Source: Bacteroides gallinarum DSM 18171 = JCM 13658
GTDB lineage: Bacteria; Bacteroidota; Bacteroidia; Bacteroidales; Bacteroidaceae
DNA length: 64,000 nucleotides
Direction: 5' to 3'
NCBI RefSeq assembly: GCF_000374365.1
Contig: NZ_KB894134.1
Span: 29,739-93,738, forward strand
Part shown: piece after piece, positions 51,268-59,806 of the stretch
Layout: each line of letters begins with the position of its first letter
How positions within the stretch are numbered: the first letter of the stretch is position 1
Notes under the pieces: generated by a model
The model's database searches: none
What the model was told of the DNA's origin: nothing
What the model saw: the letters and a program-made list of their open reading frames with translations, nothing else
Made by a program: the position numbers and the translations under genes

Positions 51268-52125
51268 ATGAAACGAACCGCTTTTCTACTCTGCTTTTTC
51301 TTGTCCTGCCTCTCTTTCGCCTGCTGCGACCCCGAATGGGACTTTACCACCGACTATACTCCCCAGGTCGTGGTGGAAGGAAGCATCGAATCGAACGGAT
51401 TTGCACGGGTGTACCTATCATACAGCAAAGCGTTGGGAAGCACGTGGGACAGTCTCAGCGTATCCGAAATACCGCTGACTACCGCCAAAGTAACCGTATC
51501 CGACGGCGAACAGACCGAAATCCTTACGGGACGGAGCGACAAGTACCGCCTGCCCTACTTCGTTTATACCGGCAATGTGCTGCGGGGAGTGCCCGGCAAG
51601 CGCTATACACTCTGCATTACCCACCGGGGAAAAAATATCACTGCCGAAACCAGTATACCCGCTCCTGTCAGCGTAGACAGTTTTTCCATATGTAAAAGCG
51701 AGAACAGCGATACGCTCTATCAGGTGACAGCTTATTTCCACGACCCTGAAAAAGAGAGCAATTATTACAAGATATTTACCCGTGTATATGGAAGGGACAG
51801 CAGTTACTACAATGCATTCATGGGTACTTTCTCCGACGAAATACTGTCGTCGCCCGTTGCAAAGGCTTCCGTGTACCGGCCTTTCCGACATACGGAGCTG
51901 AAAAAGTACACTCCTTTTTTCACGCCGGGAGAGCAAGTGGGCATCAAGTTCACCCAGATTACGGAAGAGGTATTCCAATACTGGAACAAGTACGAGAATG
52001 AAGTGGTGAACAACAGCAATCCCTTCTTTCCCAACACAAGCAACCTGCCGGGGAACATACAGGGAGGCATAGGAATATGGGCGGGATACGGCGTGAGCAA
52101 TTACCGAATCCGCATCGGAGAGTGA
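51268..52125 (+). CDS. DUF4249 family lipoprotein
   Basis: A 285-residue lipoprotein with signal peptide MKRTAFLLCFFLSCLSFACC (lipidated Cys near residue 19 or 20). The mature part starts with DFTTDYTPQVVVEGSIESNG and an Ig-like region (TTAKVTVSDGEQTEILTG), typical of DUF4249 proteins, which are encoded beside TonB receptors in Bacteroidetes. Probably an outer-membrane partner of the upstream receptor. The gene converges with the helicase gene (19-nt gap). Confidence 0.85.
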   Translation: MKRTAFLLCFFLSCLSFACCDPEWDFTTDYTPQVVVEGSIESNGFARVYLSYSKALGSTWDSLSVSEIPLTTAKVTVSDGEQTEILTGRSDKYRLPYFVYTGNVLRGVPGKRYTLCITHRGKNITAETSIPAPVSVDSFSICKSENSDTLYQVTAYFHDPEKESNYYKIFTRVYGRDSSYYNAFMGTFSDEILSSPVAKASVYRPFRHTELKKYTPFFTPGEQVGIKFTQITEEVFQYWNKYENEVVNNSNPFFPNTSNLPGNIQGGIGIWAGYGVSNYRIRIGE

Positions 52126-52144
52126 TGCGATATGCCTCCGGTAT

Positions 52145-54625
52145 TCACTTGCCGATATATTTCTTTTTCAGCTCCTCTACGCTTGTCCCGGTAAAATACT
52201 CCTCTACAAAATCCCAGCGCTGCCCGTCCGTCAGGGTATCAGTACCGAAGAAAGAGGAAAACAGTTCTATCTGTTCCTCGAAGATGCGTTCGTTCGTATC
52301 CAGAATGAGGTTGCGGTACTCGCCAGAGTCTGCCAACTGTTGCAAAAGTTCCGGATCATTGAACCGTACATGTACGCAGGGTGTACCGCCACCCTCTACG
52401 CTGAACGAAAGGCAGTCGAGCATGGAAAGAAGATTGAGCAGCATATTCAGGTCGGAAAACGGAGTGCAGTAGAATTGTAAACGTTCGCCCTTATTGCCTG
52501 CGATGCGCTGGGCGAACAGCTTTTGATAACGCGACAAGAGCAGGTCGAACCCTTTCGTAACCGTAAACGAAAGCTCGTTCGACTCTTTCTTCTTGACACT
52601 GCTGATGTAGCTCACGCTGCGCCCCTCCTCGGTGCGGCTTTCCAGCAACGAACCGATAAATCGCTTGGCAGACGGTACATCCATGCCATGCTCGGCGAAC
52701 ACCGCACGCAGCTCTTCTTCATCGAAACGTCCTTTCGACTTAAATAAGGCTGTTTTCAGCATCGACACCAGGCTTTTGAACAAAGCATCCATACGCTGGC
52801 GGATAACCGCCGCATCTTCTTTCAACAACACTTCGTGCTTACCTACGGACACGGCGCGCGAGCCTTCCCAAAGCATGCCGCTATTCAGTTTTTGCTTGAA
52901 TTCCCGATATCCCATTTCCGGGAACCGTTCTTCCCAAAGGGCATCCAGGCGCACCCGGTAAACTCCTTCCACACCTTCCACATCTGTAAGGTAGGCACGG
53001 AACTCGCGTGCAAAAGTATCGCCCGTCTTGTCCTGTACGTAACCCTCCGTCAGCAGATTTTGCGGGCTGACTTCCAGCAGATGCGTTCCGTAGCGCTGCG
53101 ATAAATCATCTTCCAGCCACAATAGGGCGGTCTTGATGAGCTGTCCCAACTCGGACTCGTATTCCAGCTTGTTCTTCGTACGCGGCAGTTTTACCACAAA
53201 CTCGAAGTCGGACAGCGATACAAGAATTTCTTCCTTCGCTCCTTTCATCCGGTACACCTCCATGAGCTTTTTCAGGATAAGCTCCAACTGCTCCTGCGCA
53301 ATGCTGCCGGTCTGGTGCAGGCGCTTCATATAATAGAAGTCGCGTTCATGATAATCGGTGGCGGCAATACCCCGGACATCCGCATCGCGGGCGGCACGGC
53401 CTATCTCCTGAATGTAATCGACGAATGTGCTGGAAGGCGCCACATGGTACACGCGGTCGATATCGCTGATGTCCACTCCCATACCGAAAGCTTTCGTGGC
53501 GACAATCAGTCGTTTCGTTCCCTCCTTGAAGTCTTGTACGATAGCTGCTTTCTGCTCTTTGTCTTTCTTGCCGTAATAGGAGGCTACCAGATGCCAGCCG
53601 GCAGGGTGTACCCACGTCTTTATGCGCATGTCTATACTACCGGCAAAAGGGTAGTAAAGCAATGTCTTATGTCCGTCGAGGAATTCTTCCACGCGTCCGG
53701 ATATGACGCGCTGCTTACCTTTGTCATAGGTCTCTCCTTCCTCCAGCGTAAGCCGGCGGATATCGAAACCGATATTCTTGCGCTTTACCGTACCTACATA
53801 GAGTACACAAGGCTCCATTTGAAGCGAACAGATAGTTTCGAATACCATATCGTTGCCTCCCCTGGGATTCCACACAGCAGTGGCGGTCAGTGCAAACAAC
53901 GGGAACGTATAGCCGAGGTTCTGTTTCAAGGCGGTCAAGTAACGTCCCAGAAACCAATAGTCCACACGGAATTCCTTGCCCCAGGTAGTTACCGTATGCG
54001 CCTCATCGACGACCACCATACCTATACGGCGGTTACCGATAAAATGCCTGATGTCGTAAGACAGCAACAGCTCCGGCGAGAGGTAGAACAAATCTACTTC
54101 CCCCTCGCGTACCGCCCGGTAGACTTCCATTTTCTGTTCCGGAGAAAGGTCGGAGGATGCATACGTCACCCGCTCGTAACCCAAATCCTGCAAGCTTTCC
54201 ACCTGGTCGACTATCAAGGCCTTCAAAGGCGAGACAACGATAGTAAGCAGTTTGTATTCCCTGCCCAAATAAATAGCTGGAAGCTGGAACAGCAATGACT
54301 TTCCCGAACCGGTAGGGGCGGTAAGCAGAATATTATCCGGCTGTAACTCTCCTTCTTGTGCCTTCTCCGCTTCACGGATTACATTTTCAATCAGCAGCCC
54401 TTGAGAAACACAGAGTGTCTGCCTGCCCTTAAACAGGTCGTCGTAAATTTCAAGGTCGCGGAACCGGTCGTAACCGTATATCTCTTTCAAAAGTCCCGTT
54501 ACATCTTGCCGGCAGTTTTCAGGCAGACAGCGTGCTTTCAATCCGGGCAAACGGCGTGTTTCATCTGTTTGTGTCATCATCGATACAATGGGGGTTAAAA
54601 AGAAAAGAGATAGTCTTCCAACCAT
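52145..54625 (-). CDS. RecQ-like ATP-dependent DNA helicase
   Basis: An 826-residue superfamily 2 helicase. Motif I is TAPTGSGKSLLFQLPA (about residues 103-118), motif II is VVDEAHTVTTWG (DEAH), motif III FALTATA and motif VI VDYIQEIGRAARDADVRG. The RecQ-like arrangement is clear, but I see no RQC zinc cysteines and no HRDC domain; the C-terminal 350 residues are not recognised. Either ATG at 54625 or 54580 could be the start. It may be a chromosomal repair gene or part of the adjacent defence region. Confidence 0.8.
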   Translation of the reverse strand: MVGRLSLFFLTPIVSMMTQTDETRRLPGLKARCLPENCRQDVTGLLKEIYGYDRFRDLEIYDDLFKGRQTLCVSQGLLIENVIREAEKAQEGELQPDNILLTAPTGSGKSLLFQLPAIYLGREYKLLTIVVSPLKALIVDQVESLQDLGYERVTYASSDLSPEQKMEVYRAVREGEVDLFYLSPELLLSYDIRHFIGNRRIGMVVVDEAHTVTTWGKEFRVDYWFLGRYLTALKQNLGYTFPLFALTATAVWNPRGGNDMVFETICSLQMEPCVLYVGTVKRKNIGFDIRRLTLEEGETYDKGKQRVISGRVEEFLDGHKTLLYYPFAGSIDMRIKTWVHPAGWHLVASYYGKKDKEQKAAIVQDFKEGTKRLIVATKAFGMGVDISDIDRVYHVAPSSTFVDYIQEIGRAARDADVRGIAATDYHERDFYYMKRLHQTGSIAQEQLELILKKLMEVYRMKGAKEEILVSLSDFEFVVKLPRTKNKLEYESELGQLIKTALLWLEDDLSQRYGTHLLEVSPQNLLTEGYVQDKTGDTFAREFRAYLTDVEGVEGVYRVRLDALWEERFPEMGYREFKQKLNSGMLWEGSRAVSVGKHEVLLKEDAAVIRQRMDALFKSLVSMLKTALFKSKGRFDEEELRAVFAEHGMDVPSAKRFIGSLLESRTEEGRSVSYISSVKKKESNELSFTVTKGFDLLLSRYQKLFAQRIAGNKGERLQFYCTPFSDLNMLLNLLSMLDCLSFSVEGGGTPCVHVRFNDPELLQQLADSGEYRNLILDTNERIFEEQIELFSSFFGTDTLTDGQRWDFVEEYFTGTSVEELKKKYIGK

Positions 54626-54875
54626 AGTAAGGGCCTTCGTACTACCTCTTTCTATAATTTTTGCCTTATCCGTAATAAATAAGCGGGTAAGTTCTCAATC
54701 AAAGCGTATTAATACTCCTCTTCGTTGAAGAAATTGTTTCATCCTTATTTTCAAGCTATTGTCTAAATTATATTGTTGTTTAGACAAACAAACCACGCTA
54801 TCTAAAGCGGTCAAAGGCAAAGATAATGATTTTGAGACAAACAAATAATATTCACGATCTTTTATTTATTAACGA
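54626..54875. other. intergenic region at the edge of the AT-rich island
   Basis: Contains a 9-bp inverted repeat TTGTCTAAA (54759-54767) / TTTAGACAA (54779-54787) with an 11-nt loop, and an 11-bp direct repeat AGACAAACAAA at 54782-54792 and 54835-54845. A TATCTTTG on the minus strand (54818-54825) could start transcription of the helicase gene, with a long leader. The composition changes here from GC-richer helicase sequence to the AT-rich island. Confidence 0.5.
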
Positions 54876-55874
54876 CTATTTTCTCTTTATATCCAATAAA
54901 TCCAAAATATCCTTTGTTAATTTAGAAAGAGGCCTATCTTCATACTCAGCATCCATCAAATGTCTACCCCATATAAAATCATACACTTGGCGAGGGTGAT
55001 ATCCAGCACCTTGAAAACTTTCCACCAAAGCTTTTCTCGCATAAGCATCATAAGCCATAGATTTATCAATTAGTTCCTTTACATAATCAGTATGCTTGTT
55101 GTATACATCTTTTAGCCCTAATACTTTTTCATTTATTTCTTCTGCAATGTCATTCCCTGAAAAATCTAATTTGATTTCTTTTTCCGTCAACTTATATATT
55201 TGAGATTTCGTAAGTTGACCTCCTCTTTTATCTGTTATAACAAACTTCCTTCCAAAAGCCCTAGAATAAGGATTTAAACCGATATTCTCTTCAGATTTCA
55301 CATGGTTACAAGAATGACAAGCAGGAATAAGATTATAAAATGATAAACAAAAAAGCGGATAGATAGTTTTCGAATAAAAATGATCTAATTCCGGTCTCTC
55401 TGCTGCTCGTCCTTTAAAAGTATATATAAACTGTCTATTACAATATGGACATGTTTTTATATTTAATTTGTTCACCAAATCGTGCCCATATTTATTAGAT
55501 AAAGTCTCGTAATATCTCACTAAGATATTAGATAATGCTCTCAATAATATAATGTCTCCTATTTTTTTCGTTTCCCATTTTTCTATTTGTGAATCCATAG
55601 AAGCAGGGCTAATCAATATGATATCATTAAGGTGTTGCCACCAATAATATAGTTTTCTCACACAAGCTTTTCTATGTTTTCTATTTTTGGCATATACAGA
55701 AATCTGACATAAACATTCGTATCTCAATTTGTGAGCATACGAAGCAAAATACAGTTTTTTACTAGATGACAATTTTATATATGGACGACAAGGATCATTA
55801 AAGAATTTCATTACCATGCCAAGCCATTCATCAGCAATCAGATTTACATATCTACCTCTCCTAATATCTATCAT
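54876..55874 (-). CDS. HNH endonuclease, PtuB-like partner of the ATPase
   Basis: A 332-residue protein with an HNH/zinc-finger nuclease core: CPYC at 142-145, the catalytic Asp-His in PELDHFYSK (164-165), Asn in FYNLIPACHSCNHVK (181) and Cys at 186 and 189. The N-terminal 140 residues are basic and not recognised. It overlaps the end of the ATPase gene by 4 nt (ATGA). An ABC-type ATPase plus HNH pair is the Septu (PtuA-PtuB) anti-phage arrangement; the same pair also acts as effector in some retrons, but no reverse transcriptase is seen here. Composition is AT-rich, unlike the genes before 54.6 kb. Confidence 0.8.
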   Translation of the reverse strand: MIDIRRGRYVNLIADEWLGMVMKFFNDPCRPYIKLSSSKKLYFASYAHKLRYECLCQISVYAKNRKHRKACVRKLYYWWQHLNDIILISPASMDSQIEKWETKKIGDIILLRALSNILVRYYETLSNKYGHDLVNKLNIKTCPYCNRQFIYTFKGRAAERPELDHFYSKTIYPLFCLSFYNLIPACHSCNHVKSEENIGLNPYSRAFGRKFVITDKRGGQLTKSQIYKLTEKEIKLDFSGNDIAEEINEKVLGLKDVYNKHTDYVKELIDKSMAYDAYARKALVESFQGAGYHPRQVYDFIWGRHLMDAEYEDRPLSKLTKDILDLLDIKRK

Positions 55875-57178
55875 TGTACGTAAACTGAATAATGCATATT
55901 ATATAATTTCATTAATTGTTCTCTTAGGTATGGTTCACCAACTCTCATAATATTTGAATAGAACCAATCCCGAAGTTCTCGATTGTTAGGATCCAATTTA
56001 TATCCATTAAGTCTTTCAAATAGTTCGTTGATCTTATCGTAGGCAAACTCTCCCATTGGTAAGGATGGCAGGAAGAATCCATTCTTTAATAATCCATGAA
56101 TATTAGATCCAAATGTATTCTCTTGAATCTTTCTAATTGCGGGTTTACCATCCTTTAAAAACAGAACATTACAAATTGGAATATCTGACAAGATAAATGG
56201 AGAATGAGTAACAAATATAACATTAACTCTTTTTATGTGATTAAAATCTATCTTTTGCAATTTTTCCACCAACATTTTTACTACTAGCCGTTGATATTCT
56301 GGATGAAAATACAATTCTATTTCTTCAAAAATCACATTTACGTTTTCGTATGATCTTTTTTTGTCTATTACAGAATCTATATTTCTCAAATGATAAATCA
56401 ATGCCCCCAAATTATTTAATAACTGCTTTTCTCCTGAACTTAAATACTTATATGGAATATATGTATTCTCATCTTGTATAGAGTGAAAGAGAATTTCTGA
56501 CTTATAAATAGGAGGAGGCAATAATTCTAACGGGAAAAGGTCTTTCTTATAATAAGATTTTAAATCATCAAAATTTACGACAAAGCCATATTCATATTCT
56601 TTTTTAAATTTCTGTTGCAGATTCACATTAGAAAGAATCTCAAAAACATTATTTTTACTCTTATTCAGTTGATCAATAAAATTCAAACACTGACGCAACT
56701 TTAAAGTAACATGTGTTTTATCTGCTTTAATTTGCTTTACAACATCATCAATAACAAAATTATCAAAAACGAACCCAATATTATTCCAACCTGAATCTTT
56801 ACCATTAATAAAATCTCGATATTCCGGATAGATTGCACATATACTTATAGTCTTATAAACAATATAATGCTGACAACGCTCAATATCATCAAGTATCTCA
56901 TATTCTTTAGTAAGAATGTCAATAGAGAAACCCCAGCTTCGTATTACCTCATATATGAACCTAACTCTTTTCAATTGTTGAATATTCATCTTGTCATATT
57001 TTTTATATTTGGTTGCAAACTGCTTATACGAAGCACCTTTATCAACAATATTACTTAATTTTTTCAAAGCATTCAAAAGTAGCCTCAAATCACTATTGCT
57101 TGAATACACCTGATGTTTATTACGCATCCATTCATAAAATATCTGCAAGAAATCTTTATATGATAAGTCCGTATTCAT
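55871..57178 (-). CDS. ABC-type ATPase, C-terminal half (PtuA-like, frameshifted)
   Basis: 435 residues carrying the second half of an SMC/ABC-like ATPase: the signature LSSGEKQLL (246-254), Walker B NVIFEEIELYFHPE (281-294) and the switch histidine in FVTHSPF. There is no Walker A; that lies in the gene immediately upstream. This frame is open back to about 57240 (reading through KGCLDLLIGEKDQYSY before the ATG), so the two parts overlap in reach and appear to be one gene of about 785 codons broken by a one-base change. The HNH gene overlaps its stop. Confidence 0.8.
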   Translation of the reverse strand: MNTDLSYKDFLQIFYEWMRNKHQVYSSNSDLRLLLNALKKLSNIVDKGASYKQFATKYKKYDKMNIQQLKRVRFIYEVIRSWGFSIDILTKEYEILDDIERCQHYIVYKTISICAIYPEYRDFINGKDSGWNNIGFVFDNFVIDDVVKQIKADKTHVTLKLRQCLNFIDQLNKSKNNVFEILSNVNLQQKFKKEYEYGFVVNFDDLKSYYKKDLFPLELLPPPIYKSEILFHSIQDENTYIPYKYLSSGEKQLLNNLGALIYHLRNIDSVIDKKRSYENVNVIFEEIELYFHPEYQRLVVKMLVEKLQKIDFNHIKRVNVIFVTHSPFILSDIPICNVLFLKDGKPAIRKIQENTFGSNIHGLLKNGFFLPSLPMGEFAYDKINELFERLNGYKLDPNNRELRDWFYSNIMRVGEPYLREQLMKLYNMHYSVYVQ

Positions 57179-57225
57179 ATAGGAATATTGATCTTTCTCT
57201 CCGATTAATAAATCAAGACACCCTT

Positions 57226-58209
57226 TTATGGGGGACCCAATATATTACTTAAAGCACCTTTAATCATCATATCATCAGCGTTTTTCCTCAATTCTTCTAT
57301 ATGGTTAATCTGCTTTGATAATAATGAACAAGATTTATTATCCTTAAAATATTGAACAACAGTTATTTCTTGAAGTTTTGAATATCCCAAATCGGTCAAT
57401 TGTAGAAATTCAGCCTCCTTATTACCTATTCTTCTAAATGAACCGTCATTTTCTCTAGGATTAGGCTCCTGAATATACAAAGCCATCAGTCTCTGCATAG
57501 TTAATTCAACTTCCTTATTAATATCAATATTTCCCTCATATCTATATGGATGAATTGTTATTGGGGTTCTATAACCATCATTCTTATGAAATAAGTAATG
57601 TAGCCAACATTTCTTACAATCTTCCTCTGATTGTACTTTATCAGACCATTCTTCTCTAAAATCTCTTGTATTATATGCATAATGAGAATAGTTAGACACA
57701 ATAGTATAAAACAACTCATTCATTCTACTGACGCTTTTAACTGGAGTCATTATTTTATTCCATTGCCGTACATCAGAGTCACTCATATCAGCACATTTCC
57801 ACAGACTTGCATAGTTATCTTCTTTTGTCTCTTTTATACAATATACCACATTATCAAGTAAATAATACAACTCGGCTTTCACTCCATCTATTTGCAATAA
57901 GTTATCTTTATCTGCCAGTCTATAGTGTTTTGCGCAGTTATTAATCAAGCGCATTACCAACTCCATCAATGTACTCTTGCCATCACCATTCATACCAACC
58001 ACAGCAGAAATATTTATCTGCAAAGTTGAAGTAGCGTCTAATGAGAAAAAATCATCTGGCAATAGTCTTATATATTCATCGCGAAGACATATACTATCAT
58101 CAGTAATGTAGTAGTCATTATTAAAGTAATACATTTTACCGACACTCAAACATTTACATACCGACTTACGACATCCTTCCAATACCTTAACAGCTATTAA
58201 TTTAAACAT
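57226..58209 (-). CDS. ABC-type ATPase, N-terminal half (PtuA-like, frameshifted)
   Basis: 327 residues with the Walker A GMNGDGKST (72-80) after strands typical of SMC-like ATPases. The frame ends in LGPP and a stop within a run of five C (minus strand; 57230-57234). One extra C would join it in frame to the downstream part. As it stands, the ATP-binding P-loop and the signature/Walker B are on separate polypeptides, so the system may be inactive, may work as two chains, or may depend on ribosomal or polymerase slippage. Confidence 0.8.
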   Translation of the reverse strand: MFKLIAVKVLEGCRKSVCKCLSVGKMYYFNNDYYITDDSICLRDEYIRLLPDDFFSLDATSTLQINISAVVGMNGDGKSTLMELVMRLINNCAKHYRLADKDNLLQIDGVKAELYYLLDNVVYCIKETKEDNYASLWKCADMSDSDVRQWNKIMTPVKSVSRMNELFYTIVSNYSHYAYNTRDFREEWSDKVQSEEDCKKCWLHYLFHKNDGYRTPITIHPYRYEGNIDINKEVELTMQRLMALYIQEPNPRENDGSFRRIGNKEAEFLQLTDLGYSKLQEITVVQYFKDNKSCSLLSKQINHIEELRKNADDMMIKGALSNILGPP

Positions 58210-58245
58210 TTTGCAATAATTTAATTACCTATATTCTCCTTCTTA

Positions 58246-59196
58246 TTATATATAACAAAAACAACCTTTAGAAAGTATAATTTCTTTTTTACCATCAAAT
58301 TTAGAGATATCTGCTTCTTCTTCACATTTATAAAAAGATCGCACTTCAAACCCCATATTTTTTGACAGTTCATCCATTCTTTTATATTTTATCCAAAGGA
58401 TATATGGATCATTCATAAATTTGAACAACATATATTCTGTTGCTATATTCAAGCTATCATCTTCATTAAAATACAATACTATTAGCCCCTTCAGAGTTTC
58501 AACAAAATTATTTACGTCAATATAGGGAATCTTACTATTCATAGAGACAGACAAACCTTTATTTAAGCTAGGAACATAATGTCTAGTAAATATATGACAA
58601 AAAGTATATATATTAATAACAAAATCAAACTCTTTAATTTTAAAGATTAAACATCGCTTATTATTCTCTTCAAATAACAATTTAGACTTATAATATATAT
58701 AAAAAAATATGCCATAACAGTACCTTTCACGTGAATTATATTCATCTTCTGATGAACAAACACTTTTTAATTCTTTCAACTTCTGATAAAGCATGGGAGC
58801 AATGATTGATAAATATGGCCCATTACGTTCTTCTATTTGCTTTTTCCATATTGATAAATATTTATCAAAAAAAGCATGATCCTTACGTATTTCCTCATCC
58901 ATCAATTTACCATGCGGTCCCATTATTGGCCCTTCAAATTTATCAATATCTTCTCCATATGTCAGGACTATATTAAAAAATATATACTCTTGTGCCTCAG
59001 TCTCCTCATATAAATCAAAAGCATGCTTACCTTGTTCATTATAAGATACACGCATCCAACCAAACAAATAATCTTTTTCATGTGGTTTAAGGCGTTTAAA
59101 TTCTTTCTTTTGATTCAAATATTTATAGAGATATCTTTTTACTGCAATTCTATGATCAAAGCCTTTAGATACTAATTGTTTATTTGTGTATAACAT
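58246..59196 (-). CDS. protein of unknown function in the defence island
   Basis: A 316-residue protein that I do not recognise. No signal peptide or membrane helix. It is Lys/Tyr/Phe-rich; the region HIFTRHYVPSLNKGLS (about 203-218) contains closely spaced His and Arg residues and is a possible active or binding site, but this is only a guess. It is 36 nt upstream of the ATPase and on the same strand, so it could be a third component of the ATPase-HNH system or an independent cargo gene. Confidence 0.65.
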   Translation of the reverse strand: MLYTNKQLVSKGFDHRIAVKRYLYKYLNQKKEFKRLKPHEKDYLFGWMRVSYNEQGKHAFDLYEETEAQEYIFFNIVLTYGEDIDKFEGPIMGPHGKLMDEEIRKDHAFFDKYLSIWKKQIEERNGPYLSIIAPMLYQKLKELKSVCSSEDEYNSRERYCYGIFFYIYYKSKLLFEENNKRCLIFKIKEFDFVINIYTFCHIFTRHYVPSLNKGLSVSMNSKIPYIDVNNFVETLKGLIVLYFNEDDSLNIATEYMLFKFMNDPYILWIKYKRMDELSKNMGFEVRSFYKCEEEADISKFDGKKEIILSKGCFCYI

Positions 59197-59269
59197 AATA
59201 TTAATATTTAAAAGTAACTAAAAAAGGATATATCTAAATTATTATAGAAAACAAAATAATAGCATCATT

Positions 59270-59773
59270 CTATACATTATATTCAATTTCCGAATCAGCA
59301 GCTATTGTGGGAGTTTCATATTTTTCTTTGTAATAGCTCACCCTTCTATCTTCCAAGAAAATATAAGAAAGTGTATATACTAATGATTCCAAAGTCTGCT
59401 GACGAACTCTAGGTTTCAACTGACATTCCCAAATGGTAATACAATGCCATCCCATAGATGCCAATTGGCGTTGTTCTTCCACATCTCGTTTTCGATTCCT
59501 TTCGATTTTAGCACTCCAAAACTCCACATTCGTTTTAGGAAGGACAAAATACTTGCATTCTTGATGCCCATGCCAAAAACATCCATTCACAAAAATCACG
59601 GTTCTATATTTGTGCAATACAATATCCGGATGTCCAGGAAGTCGAGGATGATTCAATCTATATCTAAATCCACGACTAAACAAGAACTTTCGCACCAACA
59701 ATTCCGGCTTTGTATCCTTACATTTTATAGCTGACATACAACGATGTCTCTGTTCTTTGTCTAGTTTATCCAT
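59270..59773 (-). CDS. vsr: very short patch repair endonuclease
   Basis: Nicks DNA 5' of T in T:G mismatches arising from deaminated 5-methylcytosine. The 167 residues show the Vsr layout: N-terminal MSAIKCKDTKPELLVRKFLF, the catalytic Asp in GHPDIVLHKYRTVIFVNGC, and zinc/active-site residues in CFWHGHQECKYF, then WECQLK. Vsr is usually next to a cytosine methyltransferase; none is in the window. A methyltransferase could lie beyond the mobile element to the right. Confidence 0.92.
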   Translation of the reverse strand: MDKLDKEQRHRCMSAIKCKDTKPELLVRKFLFSRGFRYRLNHPRLPGHPDIVLHKYRTVIFVNGCFWHGHQECKYFVLPKTNVEFWSAKIERNRKRDVEEQRQLASMGWHCITIWECQLKPRVRQQTLESLVYTLSYIFLEDRRVSYYKEKYETPTIAADSEIEYNV

Positions 59774-59806
59774 GCCAATATAGAAGACTTACATATCAAT
59801 TGTCTG

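Noticed and set aside
54876..58209. A retron considered because of the ATPase/HNH pair
   Set aside because: No reverse transcriptase gene is present in the window, and no msr/msd-like structure was recognised.
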